A DNA stretch of 64,000 nucleotides, taken from JAHECW01 sp964641415. GTDB taxonomy: Bacteria; Acidobacteriota; Thermoanaerobaculia; Thermoanaerobaculales; Sulfomarinibacteraceae. Location: positions 1-64,000 of the forward strand of contig CAZXMW010000007.1 in the NCBI GenBank assembly GCA_964641415.1, in the 5' to 3' direction. The stretch's first letter is position 1, and the number at the start of each line of letters is the position of its first letter. Under the pieces are notes generated by a model, which saw nothing but the letters and a program-made list of their open reading frames with translations, had not been told where the DNA came from and searched no databases. A program made the translations under genes and the position numbers. Of this stretch, positions 1-8,028 are shown piece by piece.

Positions 1-55
1 CGATCGTCCCGATGTTGACGTGCGGCTTCGTCCGCTCGAACTTCTCCTTGGCCAT
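1..55 (-). CDS. tuf: Elongation factor Tu, N-terminal fragment cut by window edge
   Basis: Only the first 18 codons lie in the window. Read from the ATG at 55 they give MAKEKFERTKPHVNIGTI, the near-invariant N-terminus of EF-Tu, which delivers aminoacyl-tRNA to the ribosome as a GTP complex. It follows four tRNA genes on the same strand, with the nearest (tRNA-Thr GGT) 78 bp upstream. The order Thr-Tyr-Gly-Thr-tuf is the same as the thrU-tyrU-glyT-thrT-tufB operon of E. coli, so co-transcription with the tRNAs is likely. A GGGAGG ribosome-binding site sits just before the start codon. The rest of the gene is outside the window. Confidence 0.95.
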   Translation of the reverse strand, partial: MAKEKFERTKPHVNIGTI

Positions 56-133
56 CCCTGCCTCCCTCTTTGGTCAACGGGCACTGTCAGTCCGCGAGGT
101 GACGGACTCGCCCTGATTAACGGTCATTCGAAT

Positions 134-208
134 TGGAGCCCACGACCAGACTTGAACTGGTGACCCCGTCCTTACCAAGGACGTGCTCTACCACTGAGCT
201 ACGTGGGC
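134..208 (-). tRNA. tRNA-Thr (GGT)
   Basis: A 75-nt cloverleaf with a 7-bp acceptor stem (GCCCACG paired with CGTGGGC), a TTCAAGT T-loop and anticodon loop TTGGTAA, giving anticodon GGT for ACC codons. The 3' CCA is encoded. It is the last tRNA before tuf and corresponds to thrT of E. coli. Confidence 0.95.
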
Positions 209-229
209 CGGCGTCCTGCTTCGTCGCAC

Positions 230-304
230 TGGAGCGGGAGACGGGACTCGAACCCGCGACCAACGGCTTGGAAGGCCGAGACTCTACCACTGAGTTACTC
301 CCGC
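230..304 (-). tRNA. tRNA-Gly (TCC)
   Basis: A 75-nt cloverleaf with acceptor stem GCGGGAG/CTCCCGC, T-loop TTCGAGT and anticodon loop CTTCCAA, giving anticodon TCC for GGA codons. The 3' CCA is encoded. It sits between tRNA-Tyr and tRNA-Thr, as glyT does in E. coli. Confidence 0.95.
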
Positions 305-329
305 CTCTGCTCGAACCCTCGGAGTGAAA

Positions 330-415
330 TGGTGCAGGCGGATGGATTCGAACCACCGTAGGCAATTGCCAACAGATTTACAGTCTGCCGCCTTTAACCA
401 CTCGGCCACGCCTGC
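330..415 (-). tRNA. tRNA-Tyr (GTA)
   Basis: An 86-nt tRNA with the long variable arm typical of bacterial class II tRNAs, acceptor stem GCAGGCG/CGCCTGC, anticodon GTA and an encoded 3' CCA. Equivalent in position to tyrU of the E. coli tufB operon. Confidence 0.95.
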
Positions 416-438
416 GCCTCGATTCAGGTCTGCGATTG

Positions 439-513
439 TGGAGCTGGCGATGGGATTCGAACCCGCAACCTGCTGATTACAAATCAGCTGCTCTGCCGTT
501 GAGCTACGCCAGC
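439..513 (-). tRNA. tRNA-Thr (TGT)
   Basis: A 75-nt cloverleaf with acceptor stem GCTGGCG/CGCCAGC, anticodon loop TTTGTAA (anticodon TGT, ACA codons) and an encoded 3' CCA. It is the first gene of the tRNA-tuf transcription unit and lies about 64 bp downstream of the predicted start site of the promoter at 584-612. Confidence 0.95.
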
Positions 514-583
514 ACGAGGTCGATCCCGACTCCTCGAAAAACTTTGAAAAGAACACACCTCCGCCTCACGCAGAGGGAAGGGG

Positions 584-612
584 ACAGTAGCACAGGCCCA
601 GCGGAGATGCAA
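584..612 (-). promoter_or_regulatory. Sigma-70 promoter of the tRNA-tuf operon
   Basis: On the minus strand TTGCAT (607-612) and TACTGT (584-589) are separated by exactly 17 bp. The only downstream genes are the tRNA cluster and tuf. Both hexamers match the consensus at four or more positions. Transcription would begin near 577. Prediction from sequence only. Confidence 0.6.
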
Positions 613-675
613 GGGATGTTCCGGGGGATTTTTTGTTGTGCCCGGCGGGCTCGTCGCAACCTCATCGCATCCCGT

Positions 676-1407
676 TCACCGGGCCCGGCCGGCGGTCAAC
701 TCATACATCAACAGCCCCGCCGCAACCGACAGGTTGAGGCTCTCGACCCCCTCGGCCATGGGAATGGTGACGAGCTCGTCGATCATCGTCCGGGTCTTGA
801 CCCTGAGACCCCGCTGCTCCGAGCCGATGCAGAGCACCCAGCGGTCGGTGGGATCGATCTCCGAGCTCGGGGTGCCTTTTGTGTCGGCGCCGACCGCCCA
901 GTACCCGGCGTCGCGCAACGTCCGCAGCGCGTCGGCCGCAACGTTGACTCTCGCCACCGGCACCCGTTCAATGTGGCCCGCAGCCACTTTGGCAACCGCG
1001 CCGCCGAGCGGTGGCGCAGACGGACCGGCGACGATCACGCCGTCGATTGAAAAGGCCGCCGCTGAACGGATGACCGCCCCGAGGTTGTGCGGGTCATCGA
1101 CGGTGTCGAGCAGCACCAGTCGCGCCGGGTCGCCGGCGGGGCGAATCAGGCGATCGACGGTCAACAGCCGAACCGGCGCCGCGCGCAGCGCGCACCCGTT
1201 GTGAGGCTGACCGGCGGCGACCTCGTCGAGTCGTGGCCTAGGGACCCTCCGGACGGGGACGCCGCGTCTGCGGGCCGCTGCCTCCAGCCGTCCGAGCCGG
1301 CCGTCGCGCCGGCCGTCCTGAAGCCACAGCTGCTCGACCGGCCGATCGGCCTCGAGCGCGGAGAGCACGGCGTGAAACCCGATCACCCAGCCGTTCTCAG
1401 CCATCAT
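676..1407 (-). CDS. rlmB: 23S rRNA 2'-O-ribose methyltransferase, TrmH/RlmB family
   Basis: A SpoU/TrmH-family SAM-dependent methyltransferase of 243 residues, the usual RlmB length. In E. coli RlmB modifies G2251 of 23S rRNA. An N-terminal substrate-binding region (about 6-80) includes HNGCALRA near residue 69. The SPOUT catalytic domain follows, with NLGAVIR at 108, GSEQRGL near 195 and ESLNLSVA near 222, the three family motifs. The start overlaps the end of ispF by 11 bp, so it appears translationally coupled as the last gene of the ribosomal-protein operon. Two ATG codons open the frame; the first is used here. TrmH relatives share these motifs, so the exact target nucleotide is inferred. 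Confidence 0.85.
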   Translation of the reverse strand: MMAENGWVIGFHAVLSALEADRPVEQLWLQDGRRDGRLGRLEAAARRRGVPVRRVPRPRLDEVAAGQPHNGCALRAAPVRLLTVDRLIRPAGDPARLVLLDTVDDPHNLGAVIRSAAAFSIDGVIVAGPSAPPLGGAVAKVAAGHIERVPVARVNVAADALRTLRDAGYWAVGADTKGTPSSEIDPTDRWVLCIGSEQRGLRVKTRTMIDELVTIPMAEGVESLNLSVAAGLLMYELTAGRAR

Positions 1408-1891
1408 CGTCCTCCGATTCGACGAGCACCACGACCGTTGCTGCCAATCCCTCGCCCCGACCGGCGAAACCGAGTCCGTCAGTGGTCGTCGCCTTGACCG
1501 AAACCGACCCCGGATCCGCGCCGAGCAGCTCGGCGAGCCGGCCGCGCATGAGCTCCCGGTGAAGCGCGATTCGCGGTCGTTCGCCGATGATCGTCAGATC
1601 ACAGTTGACGAGCCGATATCCGGCGCCGTCGACCCGGGCGAGCGCGTGGGTGACGAACACGGTCGACGGTGCGCCGCGCCACCGCGGGTCAGAGCTCGGG
1701 AAGTGCTCGCCGAGATCTCCGTCGGCGATCGAGCCGAGCAGAGCGTCGGCAACGGCGTGCAGAGCGACGTCGGCGTCCGAGTGTCCGTCGAGCGCGGGCG
1801 CATCCTCGATCACGATCCCGCACAGCGTCAGCCCTCGTCCACTGCCGAAGCGGTGGGCGTCGAACCCCTGGCCGATGCGGACGCGGCTCAC
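1397..1891 (-). CDS. ispF: 2-C-methyl-D-erythritol 2,4-cyclodiphosphate synthase
   Basis: Fifth enzyme of the MEP isoprenoid pathway; it cyclises CDP-methylerythritol 2-phosphate and releases CMP. From the GTG at 1891 the product is 164 residues, the family norm. Metal ligands are visible as D11 and H13 in GFDAHRF and H45 in the GHSDADVALH segment. DLGEHFP near 59 and TTTDGLGF near 138 are also family motifs. The GTG start overlaps the ispD stop as GTGA. An in-frame start 30 bp upstream would add ten residues before the conserved RIGQGFDAH, so it was not used. IspD and IspF are separate coupled genes here, not the fused form known from some bacteria. Confidence 0.93.
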   Translation of the reverse strand: MSRVRIGQGFDAHRFGSGRGLTLCGIVIEDAPALDGHSDADVALHAVADALLGSIADGDLGEHFPSSDPRWRGAPSTVFVTHALARVDGAGYRLVNCDLTIIGERPRIALHRELMRGRLAELLGADPGSVSVKATTTDGLGFAGRGEGLAATVVVLVESEDDDG

Positions 1892-2589
1892 GACCCGCCA
1901 CCGATCGCGGCCTGAAACCACTCGAGGTCGCCGGGGGTGTTGAGCTTCGGGTTCGGGTGCCGACCGACGACGGCTCGAACCTCGCCGCCGTCGGCCTCGA
2001 CGAGCATGGCCTCATCGGTCCACTCCCGGATGAGACCCTGCCGCAGCCAGGCGCGTTCGAGCGCCGCGGCGCGCACGATCTGAGGTGTCTGTGCGAGCCG
2101 CAGTGAGCGGCGGTCGATCGTCGCAGCGACTCGCCCGCCGTCATCGACCTGCTTGACGGTGTCGAACACCTCGGCGCAGAGCATCGCAGCATCGGCTTCG
2201 GCCACCGCGGCGACGACCGAACGAACGTCGTCGGGGTGAACCAGCGGTCGTGCGGCGTCGTGCACCGCGATCAGCTCCGGTCGACGGTGGGCGACGTGCC
2301 CGACGCCGAGCCGCACCGAGTCCTGGCGGCGGGCGCCGCCGACGCGGAGCTCGATGTCGGGGTCCGATCGCGCGAGGGTCGCCCGCCAGTGGTCGAGCTG
2401 ATCTGCAGCCACGACGACCACCAGGGGCGCGTCCGGAATCGCCTCGCGCAGTCTGGCCACCGCGTGCTCGAGCACCGTGCGACCGCCGAGCCTGGCCGCG
2501 AGCTTGTCGGCGCCGAACCGACGGCTCGAGCCGGCTGCGGCAACGATGATCGCGAGGCGCTGCCCTTCGAGTTCCGGTGGTTGGGACAT
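1888..2589 (-). CDS. ispD: 2-C-methyl-D-erythritol 4-phosphate cytidylyltransferase
   Basis: Third enzyme of the MEP pathway, transferring CMP from CTP to methylerythritol 4-phosphate. The 233-residue protein has the nucleotidyltransferase signature AAAGSSRRFG with a following lysine (DKLAARLGG) near residues 17-35, and the VHDAARPLV motif near residue 108 that binds metal and substrate. Length and motif spacing fit IspD. It is coupled to ispF by a GTGA overlap and lies 55 bp after frr. Placing ispD-ispF behind frr in a ribosomal-protein operon ties isoprenoid supply to growth genes; other bacteria often have uppS-cdsA-dxr in this position. Confidence 0.93.
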   Translation of the reverse strand: MSQPPELEGQRLAIIVAAAGSSRRFGADKLAARLGGRTVLEHAVARLREAIPDAPLVVVVAADQLDHWRATLARSDPDIELRVGGARRQDSVRLGVGHVAHRRPELIAVHDAARPLVHPDDVRSVVAAVAEADAAMLCAEVFDTVKQVDDGGRVAATIDRRSLRLAQTPQIVRAAALERAWLRQGLIREWTDEAMLVEADGGEVRAVVGRHPNPKLNTPGDLEWFQAAIGGGS

Positions 2590-2644
2590 CAGCGGGATGA
2601 CACTCGTTGCAGGCGCTCAGAGCCTTGGTCCGGCGCCGGAGGCG

Positions 2645-3202
2645 TCAGACTTCGAGGACCTCGGCTTCCTTGGCCTTGAGGATGTCGTTGATCTTGCCGA
2701 CGTATGAATCGGTGAGCTTCTGGACCGCCTCCTGGCCATCGTGCATCTGGTCCTCGGAGATTTCCTTGGACTTCTCCATGGACTTGAAGCTGTCGTTGCC
2801 GTCCCGGCGGATCTGCCGGACCTGGTTGCGCGCGGTTTCGGCGTCCTGCTGGGCGATCTTGACCAGATCTCGGCGCCGATCCTCGGTCAGCGGCGGAATG
2901 TTCAGGCGGATCACCTTGCCGTCGTTGTTCGGCGTCAGCCCGAGGTTGGACTTGAGAATCGCCTTCTCGATGTTGCCGAGGACTCCGGGCTCCCACGGCG
3001 CGATGGTGATGGTCGTGGGGTCAGGAACCGACAACGAGGCAACCTGATTGAGCGGCGTCGAGCTGCCATAGTAGTCGACGTGGACGCCGTCGACGATCGC
3101 CAGCGACGCACGCCCGGTCCGCAGCTTGGCAAGCGAACTCTTGAAGGCCTCGACAGCGCCGCTCATCCGACTTTCGATCTCCTGCAACACGGCGTCGCTC
3201 AT
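2645..3202 (-). CDS. frr: Ribosome recycling factor
   Basis: Together with EF-G, RRF splits the post-termination ribosome. The product is 185 residues from the ATG at 3202, the standard RRF length, and contains the conserved KLRTGRAS segment (near residue 24), DYYGSSTPLNQVA (near 42) and the C-terminal RRDGND helix. The ATG overlaps the pyrH stop as ATGA. An in-frame ATG far upstream would lie inside pyrH and is not used. It forms the common rpsB-tsf-pyrH-frr block with its neighbours. Confidence 0.95.
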   Translation of the reverse strand: MSDAVLQEIESRMSGAVEAFKSSLAKLRTGRASLAIVDGVHVDYYGSSTPLNQVASLSVPDPTTITIAPWEPGVLGNIEKAILKSNLGLTPNNDGKVIRLNIPPLTEDRRRDLVKIAQQDAETARNQVRQIRRDGNDSFKSMEKSKEISEDQMHDGQEAVQKLTDSYVGKINDILKAKEAEVLEV

Positions 3203-3930
3203 GCATCCTCCCCGGGTCCGATCAAAGACCCCATGTCGTCGCCGAGGACCACCCGTTCGAGAATCCCCGGTTTGTGGATGTTGAAGATCTGAATCGGAAC
3301 CCGGTTCTCCATGCACAGCGAGATCGCCGCGGCGTCCATGACCCGGAGGCCGCGCTTGAGCACCTCGTGGTAATCGAGGTACGGGATCAGCTCTGCTTCG
3401 GAGTCGATCACCGGGTCTGCAGTGTAGACACCATCGACCTTGGTCGCCTTCATCAGGACCTCGGCGCCGATTTCGTTTGCACGCAGCGCCGCCGCCGAGT
3501 CGGTGGTGAAGAAGGGATTGCCGGTGCCGGCAGCGAAGACCACCAGCCGGCCCTTCTCGAGGTGACGGATCGCCCTGCGCCGGATGAACGGCTCGGCGAC
3601 CTGGTGCATCTCGATGGCGGTCTGGACCCGGGTCTCGACGCCGATCTGCTCCAGAGCGGACGACAGCGCCAGCGCGTTGATGACCGTGGCCAACATGCCC
3701 ATGGAGTCGCCGGTCACGCGGTCGATGCCCTGCTCCTGGGCCGACACGCCGCGGATGATGTTGCCGCCGCCGACCACGACCGCGACCTGCACCGAGTGGC
3801 GCACGACCGCGGCGAGCTCCGCGGCGATCGACTCGACGATCTTGGGGTCGATGCCGAACGGTTGGCTCCCCATGAGAGCCTCACCGGAGAGCTTGATCGT
3901 GATTCTCCGGTATCGAACCCGCTCGTTCAT
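3199..3930 (-). CDS. pyrH: UMP kinase
   Basis: Phosphorylates UMP to UDP in pyrimidine nucleotide synthesis; it is an amino-acid-kinase-fold enzyme unrelated to eukaryotic UMP/CMP kinase. The 243-residue product begins MNERVRYRR and then KLSGEALMG, the phosphate-binding lysine loop. GGGNIIRG follows near residue 58, GTGNPFFTTD near 135 and DGVYTADP near 163, all UMP-kinase signatures. The ATG at 3930 directly follows the tsf stop. A longer in-frame start inside tsf would only add non-conserved residues. The stop overlaps the frr start. Confidence 0.95.
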   Translation of the reverse strand: MNERVRYRRITIKLSGEALMGSQPFGIDPKIVESIAAELAAVVRHSVQVAVVVGGGNIIRGVSAQEQGIDRVTGDSMGMLATVINALALSSALEQIGVETRVQTAIEMHQVAEPFIRRRAIRHLEKGRLVVFAAGTGNPFFTTDSAAALRANEIGAEVLMKATKVDGVYTADPVIDSEAELIPYLDYHEVLKRGLRVMDAAAISLCMENRVPIQIFNIHKPGILERVVLGDDMGSLIGPGEDA

Positions 3931-3931
3931 G

Positions 3932-4789
3932 TCAGCTTTCTCCGCCGCTCTCCTCACCGAGCTTGAATCGGACAAACCCTACCACGGTGGCGTCGTCTCC
4001 GCCCGCGCTGGCGACATGCCGGGCGACAGAGATCGACGTGTCCTTGGCGAACGGCTGCTCGAGCAGCACCTCGGACTCGAAGAACTTCTCCATCTTGCCG
4101 GCGACGATCTTCTCGGCGATGTGCTCGGGCTTGCCCTGGTCCATCGCCTGCTTGAGCGCGATCTCCTTCTCGGTGGCGAGAATGTCGTCGGTCACCTCGC
4201 CGCGGCTGGTGAAGCGCGGCTCAGATGCTGCGACGTGGAGCGCGACGTCGTGCAATGCCTCGTCGCCGGCGGTCGCGGAGCCCTCGACCACGACGCCGAT
4301 CTTGCCGCCGCCGTGAACGTAGGACGCGAGCTGATTGCCGTCTCCGGCCTCGACCAGGGCGACCCGGTTGAGCACGATGTTCTCGCCGATCGTCGCGACC
4401 TTCTGCGAGATCATCTGATCGATGGAGTGTCCCGGATCCCCGGCGAACGGCATCGCTTTGAACACCTCGACGTCGGTCACCGACTCTGACAGCGTCTGCT
4501 CGGCGAGGGCGATGGCGAAGGCCTGAAAGTCATCGTTGCGGGCAACGAAGTCGGTCTCGCAGTTGAGCTCGAGCATCGCCATGCGCTGAGCGTCGCCGGT
4601 GATGACGACAACGCCTTCCGAGGCCGTCCGATGGGCCTTCTTGGCCGCCGCTGCCAGCCCCTTGGTCCGCAGGACCTTAACCGCATCGTCCAGGTTGCCG
4701 TCGGTTTCGGTGAGCGCCCTCTTGCAGTCCATCATGCCGGCGCCGGTGCGCTGCCGGAGCTCCTTGACCGCAGCTGCTGTGATTGCCAT
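3932..4789 (-). CDS. tsf: Elongation factor Ts
   Basis: Nucleotide-exchange factor that regenerates EF-Tu-GTP. The 285-residue protein starts with the UBA-like N-terminal domain (LRQRTGAGMMDCKRAL near residue 11) and has the EF-Tu contact motif CETDFVARND near residue 77. The core is followed by a short C-terminal module. Length is typical of full-length bacterial EF-Ts. It lies 75 bp downstream of rpsB, the near-universal rpsB-tsf arrangement. Confidence 0.96.
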   Translation of the reverse strand: MAITAAAVKELRQRTGAGMMDCKRALTETDGNLDDAVKVLRTKGLAAAAKKAHRTASEGVVVITGDAQRMAMLELNCETDFVARNDDFQAFAIALAEQTLSESVTDVEVFKAMPFAGDPGHSIDQMISQKVATIGENIVLNRVALVEAGDGNQLASYVHGGGKIGVVVEGSATAGDEALHDVALHVAASEPRFTSRGEVTDDILATEKEIALKQAMDQGKPEHIAEKIVAGKMEKFFESEVLLEQPFAKDTSISVARHVASAGGDDATVVGFVRFKLGEESGGES

Positions 4790-4864
4790 TGTTCTTCCCT
4801 TCGTGCACGAGGGGCCAGGTGCTCGTGCCCCTGGCCCCGCCGATCCATCAGTTCGGATTTCGGT

Positions 4865-5809
<945 letters not shown>

Positions 5810-5823
5810 GGAGTTCCTCTCCC

Positions 5824-6216
5824 TTACCTCTTCGAGAACTGGAAGCGCTTGCGGGCCTTGGGCTGACCGTACTTCTTGCGCTCGACCTTGCGCGCGTCGC
5901 GGGTGAGAAATCCGGCTGCCTTGAGGCGGGGCCGCAGCTCCGCGTTGTACTCGAGCAACGCGCGAGAGATGCCGTGCCGGATGGCGCCCGCCTGACCGGT
6001 CGGGCCGCCCCCGTCGACGTTGATGAGAATGTCGAACTTGTCGTTGGTCTCGGTCAGCATGAGCGGCTGACGAATGATCATCTTGAGCACGCGATTCGGA
6101 AAATACTCGTCGAAGGTCCGGCGGTTGACCATGATGTCGCCCTTGCCCGGCCGCAGGTAGACGCGGGCCACCGCGGTCTTGCGGCGCCCGGTTCCGTAGT
6201 ACTGGATCTCAGCCAC
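5824..6216 (-). CDS. rpsI: 30S ribosomal protein S9
   Basis: A 130-residue S9 from a GTG start at 6216, with a strong GAGGGGGAG ribosome-binding site two bases upstream of it. Features include YYGTGRRKTAVARV at the N-terminus, DGGGPTGQAGAIRHGI near residue 63 and the basic tail ending KARKRFQFSKR, which reaches the P-site tRNA. An ATG further upstream lies inside rplM in another frame and adds no conserved sequence. It follows rplM by 14 bp, the universal L13-S9 pair. Confidence 0.95.
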   Translation of the reverse strand: MAEIQYYGTGRRKTAVARVYLRPGKGDIMVNRRTFDEYFPNRVLKMIIRQPLMLTETNDKFDILINVDGGGPTGQAGAIRHGISRALLEYNAELRPRLKAAGFLTRDARKVERKKYGQPKARKRFQFSKR

Positions 6217-6230
6217 GACTCCCCCTCTTC

Positions 6231-6659
6231 CTAGAAGACGTAGTTCTTCGGCTGCTGCGCCTGGTGCGGATGCTCCGGACCGCTGTACACCTTGAGCTTG
6301 CGCAGCAGCTTGCGGCCGAGGCGATTCTTGGGCAGCATGCCCCACACCGCGGCCTGGATGACCCGTTCCGGATACTTCTCCAAACGCTCCCGAGCGGTCT
6401 CGCTCTTCAGCGCCCCCGGGCGGCCCGAGTGCCGGTAGTAGGTCTTGTCCTCGATCTTGTTTCCGGTCATGCGGATTTTCTTCGCATTGACCACGACCAC
6501 GAAATCACCGGTGTCGAGGAACGGTGTGTAATCCGGCCGGTGCTTGCCGCGCAGGAGCCGCGCCACCTCGGTGGCGAGCCGGCCGAGAATCTGTCCGTCG
6601 GCGTCCATCACCACCCACTCGCGGCGGATCTCTTCCGGTTTTGGAACGTAGCTCTGCAT
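6231..6659 (-). CDS. rplM: 50S ribosomal protein L13
   Basis: A 142-residue L13, an early 23S rRNA-binding protein. Motifs include WVVMDADGQILGRLAT near residue 15, LLRGKHRPDYTP near 36, GDFVVVVNA near 51, and the C-terminal GMLPKNRLGRKLLRKL. The ATG at 6659 was chosen because it matches the family start (MQSYVPKPEE) and has an AAAAGGA ribosome-binding sequence; a longer frame would add 27 residues encoded by the leader. It is the first gene of the rplM-rpsI-rpsB-tsf-pyrH-frr-ispD-ispF-rlmB unit. Confidence 0.95.
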   Translation of the reverse strand: MQSYVPKPEEIRREWVVMDADGQILGRLATEVARLLRGKHRPDYTPFLDTGDFVVVVNAKKIRMTGNKIEDKTYYRHSGRPGALKSETARERLEKYPERVIQAAVWGMLPKNRLGRKLLRKLKVYSGPEHPHQAQQPKNYVF

Positions 6660-6688
6660 CGCATGCGTCCTTTTCTGCGGTTCCTTGT

Positions 6689-6704
6689 CCTTGCGGGCGC
6701 AAGG
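6689..6704 (-). promoter_or_regulatory. 5' hairpin in the rplM leader
   Basis: A perfect 6-bp stem (CCTTGC/GCAAGG) with a 4-base loop begins essentially at the predicted +1 of the rplM mRNA, about 30 nt before the start codon. L13 represses its own mRNA in some bacteria, so this could be an autoregulatory or 5'-stabilising structure. No known leader family was recognised. Confidence 0.35.
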
Positions 6705-6711
6705 GAGCAAG

Positions 6712-6740
6712 ACTCTAGCCGAGAGGGTCGTGGCTGTCAA
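6712..6740 (-). promoter_or_regulatory. Sigma-70 promoter of the rplM-rpsI operon
   Basis: TTGACA (6735-6740) and TAGAGT (6712-6717) on the minus strand are separated by exactly 17 bp. The start site would be near 6705, giving a 45-nt leader. The -35 box overlaps the stop codon of the preceding gene. Confidence 0.8.
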
Positions 6741-7303
6741 GCGGATTCCGAGCGCTTTCCGGCCTCGATCTCGAGCGCCTGGGACGACGGCCGGCCGGCG
6801 GCGAGGGCCGGCCGGTCACGGCCGGGCAGATCCCGCAAACCGCCGGCGCCGAACCACAGATGAAGCGAGCCCTTGGTGGACTGGACGGTGACGATCTTGA
6901 GGTCGAGTTCGGGCGGCAGCCACCGCCTCAGGTCGACGACCACGATCCCCCGGCCGCGGAACACCGTGACGATGTCGTGGTCGATGCCGGCGAGGATCGC
7001 CTCGACCGCCGCCCGCGGTACCGGCAGCCCGCCGTAGACCCGCAGCTTGCGCATCCTGAAGCCGAGGTGTCGGTGGCGCAGGCGCAGCTCGGCGAGCTCC
7101 ACCGCCACCCGTGACCGCACCCCCTTCCACCTCAAGGTCGCAGACACCTCCACCGCGTCGCCGGCGGCGGCGAGGGCCAGGCCGTCGATCCGATCGACAC
7201 CGGCAAGCCAGCGCCCCAGATGCTCCTCGACGAGCACCAGATCGAGCACCAGGTGAAGGCCGTCCCAACGAGCGAGCGTGCGGGGGGTCAGCGTGGTGGT
7301 CAT
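6737..7303 (-). CDS. Conserved-looking protein of unknown function
   Basis: A 188-residue soluble protein; no signal peptide or membrane segment is seen and no family was recognised. It is rich in arginine, leucine and valine with a central basic stretch (RLRHRHLGFRMRKLRVYGG, about residues 75-95) that resembles a ligand- or lipid-binding surface more than a catalytic site. The DLGEHF-type motifs of neighbouring enzymes are absent. The ATG at 7303 lacks a Shine-Dalgarno but has TATACT seven bases upstream, so the transcript may be leaderless. Its stop codon overlaps the -35 box of the rplM promoter. Codon usage matches its neighbours. Confidence 0.6.
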   Translation of the reverse strand: MTTTLTPRTLARWDGLHLVLDLVLVEEHLGRWLAGVDRIDGLALAAAGDAVEVSATLRWKGVRSRVAVELAELRLRHRHLGFRMRKLRVYGGLPVPRAAVEAILAGIDHDIVTVFRGRGIVVVDLRRWLPPELDLKIVTVQSTKGSLHLWFGAGGLRDLPGRDRPALAAGRPSSQALEIEAGKRSESA

Positions 7304-7431
7304 TCGCGACAGTATAAGCAATTCGTCGGACGAAGTGCGATGGCGGTCGCGGGCTGCCGCCGAAACACGGCTTCGAACCGGACCGCGGCAGCCTCGATCC
7401 CCGCGAGCATCGCCACCGGATCTTGCCGGCG

Positions 7432-7917
7432 TCAGCTCTTCTGGAGAATCTCGCTGACCGCGTCGAAGAACTGCTGGGGCGGCAGATAGCCGTTGATCCG
7501 GCCGCGCTCCTCACCGGTCGGCGACAGCACCAGGACCGTCGGCAGGCTCTCGACCCGGTGGCGCTCGGACAGGCCGCTCTCCGGGCCGTCGACATCGAGA
7601 GTCAGGGGCACCAGCGCGCCGGCGATCAGCGACGCGACCCTGGCGTCGCGGTAAGTGGTCGACTCGAGCTTCTTGCACCACACGCACCACTCGGCCTCGA
7701 AGCTGACCAGCACGGGCTTGCCCTCGTCCCGGGCCCGGTCGAAGGCGCGCTCCCAGCTCTGCTCCCAGTCGAGCCGCGTGGTCTCATGGGTCGAGACCGC
7801 CTCGATGCCCGGGGGATCCACCGTGCCGTCGTCCGGACCTGCGCCGCACGCGGTCAACATGATCGTGGCGAGCACAACGACAACACTCGGTGTCCCGGTC
7901 TTCTCTCGGTGGTCCAC
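7432..7917 (-). CDS. Thioredoxin-fold lipoprotein
   Basis: A 161-residue exported protein with a hydrophobic signal segment ending in the lipobox LTAC, so it should be lipid-anchored on the outside of the inner membrane. The mature part is a thioredoxin fold with the redox motif WCVWCKK, then VPLTLDVDG and the cis-proline segment ESLPTVLVLSP. This layout is like the thioredoxin_7/DUF255-type disulfide reductases that act in periplasmic redox control or cytochrome maturation. The GTG at 7917 was preferred because GGGAGG lies just before it; a TTG four codons earlier is possible. It appears monocistronic. The substrate is unknown. Confidence 0.8.
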   Translation of the reverse strand: MDHREKTGTPSVVVVLATIMLTACGAGPDDGTVDPPGIEAVSTHETTRLDWEQSWERAFDRARDEGKPVLVSFEAEWCVWCKKLESTTYRDARVASLIAGALVPLTLDVDGPESGLSERHRVESLPTVLVLSPTGEERGRINGYLPPQQFFDAVSEILQKS

Positions 7918-7993
7918 GGTGCCTCCCAACTCCGCGATTTTATCACTCTATGGCCATACAGTGTGCCGAGTGCCGCCGACCGGTCACAGCCAC

Positions 7994-8022
7994 TTGCACA
8001 CCATTTTGCACAATGACATGAT
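7994..8022 (+). promoter_or_regulatory. Promoter immediately upstream of the SpoIIE phosphatase gene
   Basis: TTGCAC (7994-7999), a 17-bp spacer and CATGAT (8017-8022). The ATG at 8029 lies six bases after the -10, so the transcript would begin at or next to the start codon. No good Shine-Dalgarno is present, consistent with leaderless initiation. Confidence 0.55.
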
Positions 8023-8028
8023 CAGGCC

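Noticed and set aside
117..556. Short frames over the tRNA cluster
   Set aside because: They lie on tRNA genes and have no ribosome-binding sites.
640..665. Terminator after rlmB
   Set aside because: A GCCCG/CGGGC stem is present but on the minus strand it is followed by A-rich, not T-rich, sequence.
7994..8012. Sigma-54 promoter upstream of the phosphatase at 8029
   Set aside because: TTGCAC...TTGCA resembles it, but the spacing is one base too long and the GG is missing. The sigma-70 reading fits better.
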